From: Coriobacteriaceae bacterium
Lineage (GTDB): Bacteria; Actinomycetota; Coriobacteriia; Coriobacteriales; Coriobacteriaceae
Assembly: GCA_015062655.1 (NCBI GenBank)
Contig: SUUG01000011.1
Location: 62,001 to 126,000, forward strand
Length of the DNA: 64,000 nucleotides
Direction of reading: 5' to 3'
Shown here: positions 62,968-64,000 of the stretch, piece after piece
Layout of the letters: every line of letters begins with the position of its first letter
Position numbering within the stretch: the first letter of the stretch is position 1
Program-made: the position numbers and the translations under genes
Notes under the pieces: generated by a model
Seen by the model: only the letters and a program-made list of their open reading frames with translations
What the model was told of the DNA's origin: nothing
Database searches by the model: none

Positions 62968-64000
62968 CTACTTCGCCTCCGCCCAGGTCACGCCCGTGGA
63001 GGCCTCGGCGATGAGCGGGACCTTGAGTTCGACGACCCCCTCCATGGTCTCGCGGACCATCGCCGAGAGGCGCTCGACCTCGGCCTCGGGGCACTCGAAA
63101 TCGAGCTCGTCGTGCACCTGCAAGATCATGCGGGCCGTGAAGCCCTCATCCTCCAAGCGGTGCGCCACCCGGATCATCGCGAGCTTGATGATGTCGGCCG
63201 CGGTGCCCTGCATGGGGTGGTTCATCGCCGTGCGCTCGCCGAAGTGGCGCATGTTGACGTTGCGCTGCCGAAGCTCGGGGATGGGGCGGCGGCGGCCGAA
63301 CATCGTCTCCGCGTAGCCCGTCTTCTTAGCGGACGCCACGATCTCGTCCAGATACGTCCGGACCCCGGGGTACGCCTCGAAGTAGCGGTCGATCATCTCG
63401 CGCGCCTCGGCCTGCGGGATATCGAGGGTCTGAGAGAGCCCGTAGGCCTGCTGGCCGTAGACGATGCCGAAGTTCACCGCCTTGGCGCGGCTGCGGAGCT
63501 CGGGCGTGACCTCGTCGACGGGCACCCCGAAGACGCGGGCCGCGGTCTCGGCATGGAAGTCCTCCCCCTCCTTGAAGGCCGCGACGAGATGCGGGTCGCC
63601 CGAGAGGTGGGCGAGCAGGCGCAGCTCGATCTGGCTGTAGTCGACCGCGAGGAAGACCGAGCCCTCACCGGCCGAGAACGCCGTCTTGACCGTGTGGCCG
63701 AGCTCGGAGCGCGTCGGGATGTTCTGCAGGTTGGGGTTGGAGCTCGACAGGCGTCCGGTGGCGGCGATGGTCTGGTTGTAGGTGGTGTGGACGCGGCCGT
63801 CGCCGCGGCGGAGCGGCCCCAGGGTGTCGAGGTAGGTCGACTTGATCTTGGTCTTCTCGCGGTACTCCAGGATGAGGCGGACGAACTCGTTGTCGTGCGC
63901 GAGCTCCTCGAGGACCTTCGCGTTCGTGGAGTAGTAGCCGCGCTGGGTCTTCTTGAGGCCGCGCGTGGGCAGGCCCATCTGGTCGAACAGGATGCGCGAG
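62968..64000 (-). CDS. polA: DNA polymerase I, C-terminal part, 5' end outside the window
   Basis: The visible 344 codons are the family A polymerase domain. Motif A is VDYSQIELRLLAHLSGD, the O-helix RSRAKAVNFGIVYGQQAYG (with the catalytic Arg, Lys and Tyr) and motif C VHDELDFE. The thumb part KIKSTYLDTLGPL and SSSNPNLQNIPTR are also present. The reading frame is intact to the edge; upstream exonuclease domains are not visible. It replicates Okazaki-fragment gaps and repairs DNA. Convergent with kup. Confidence 0.96.
   Translation of the reverse strand, partial: SRILFDQMGLPTRGLKKTQRGYYSTNAKVLEELAHDNEFVRLILEYREKTKIKSTYLDTLGPLRRGDGRVHTTYNQTIAATGRLSSSNPNLQNIPTRSELGHTVKTAFSAGEGSVFLAVDYSQIELRLLAHLSGDPHLVAAFKEGEDFHAETAARVFGVPVDEVTPELRSRAKAVNFGIVYGQQAYGLSQTLDIPQAEAREMIDRYFEAYPGVRTYLDEIVASAKKTGYAETMFGRRRPIPELRQRNVNMRHFGERTAMNHPMQGTAADIIKLAMIRVAHRLEDEGFTARMILQVHDELDFECPEAEVERLSAMVRETMEGVVELKVPLIAEASTGVTWAEAK

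Overview
The window is about 64 kb of GC-rich DNA with dense, mostly divergent or convergent operons, GTG/TTG starts, good Shine-Dalgarno (SD) sequences and Tat-type lipoprotein signals on solute-binding proteins. The whiA-yvcK-rapZ cluster, a gap-pgk-tpiA operon, a four-S1-domain ribosomal protein S1 and strong GC3 bias point to a Gram-positive actinobacterium. A coriobacterium such as Collinsella fits best; this genus call is inference, because no rRNA is present.

Layout. 1-2630: end of a PAS-domain gene, tRNA-Leu(GAG) and an ABC exporter. 2631-3669: a repeat-rich intergenic region. 3670-16355 (minus strand): two complete peptide ABC transporters (oppABCDF, then a second set with a fused DF ATPase) with secG between them. 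16533-19639: glycolytic operon gap-pgk-tpiA. 19985-22840: rapZ-yvcK-whiA. 23151-26971: licT-type antiterminator, PTS IIBC, RDD membrane protein and nanE, probably an amino-sugar or related PTS system controlled by a ribonucleic antiterminator. 27459-36668: proA, proline iminopeptidase, proB, pncB, small proteins, gpmA and a small HTH protein. 37457-44577: radical SAM activase, tRNA-Ala(CGC) with a duplicated 3' end, WecA/TagO-like transferase, trpS, a HAD phosphatase, an ABC-F ATPase and an MGMT-family protein. 44719-48385: pstSCAB phosphate transporter. 48531-52880: two AT-rich patches carrying unrecognised exported or membrane proteins, separated by a PepV-like dipeptidase and a Gph-like phosphatase. 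53043-58646: rpsA, HAD, ndk and the argGH operon. 58745-58909: a candidate arginine attenuator. 59586-64000: Cof-type HAD, kup potassium transporter and the 3' part of polA.

How the genes work together. Peptides enter through two Opp-type systems. Proline peptides can be trimmed by the iminopeptidase lying between proA and proB. Sugars enter through the PTS and feed glycolysis (gap, pgk, tpiA and gpmA are all here). Phosphate and potassium uptake are covered by pst and kup.

The most unusual content is non-coding. Seven copies of a 64-bp palindromic repeat all lie in the first 27.3 kb. Two 163-bp elements face each other between two of these repeats. Two further families of short elements with terminal inverted repeats occur at 27.3/59.1 kb and at 30.7 kb. 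A BglG/LicT-type RNA antiterminator lies upstream of licT. A short ORF ending in an Arg-codon cluster precedes a terminator upstream of argG. A 40-bp perfect direct repeat of the pepV 3' end flanks an AT-rich insertion.
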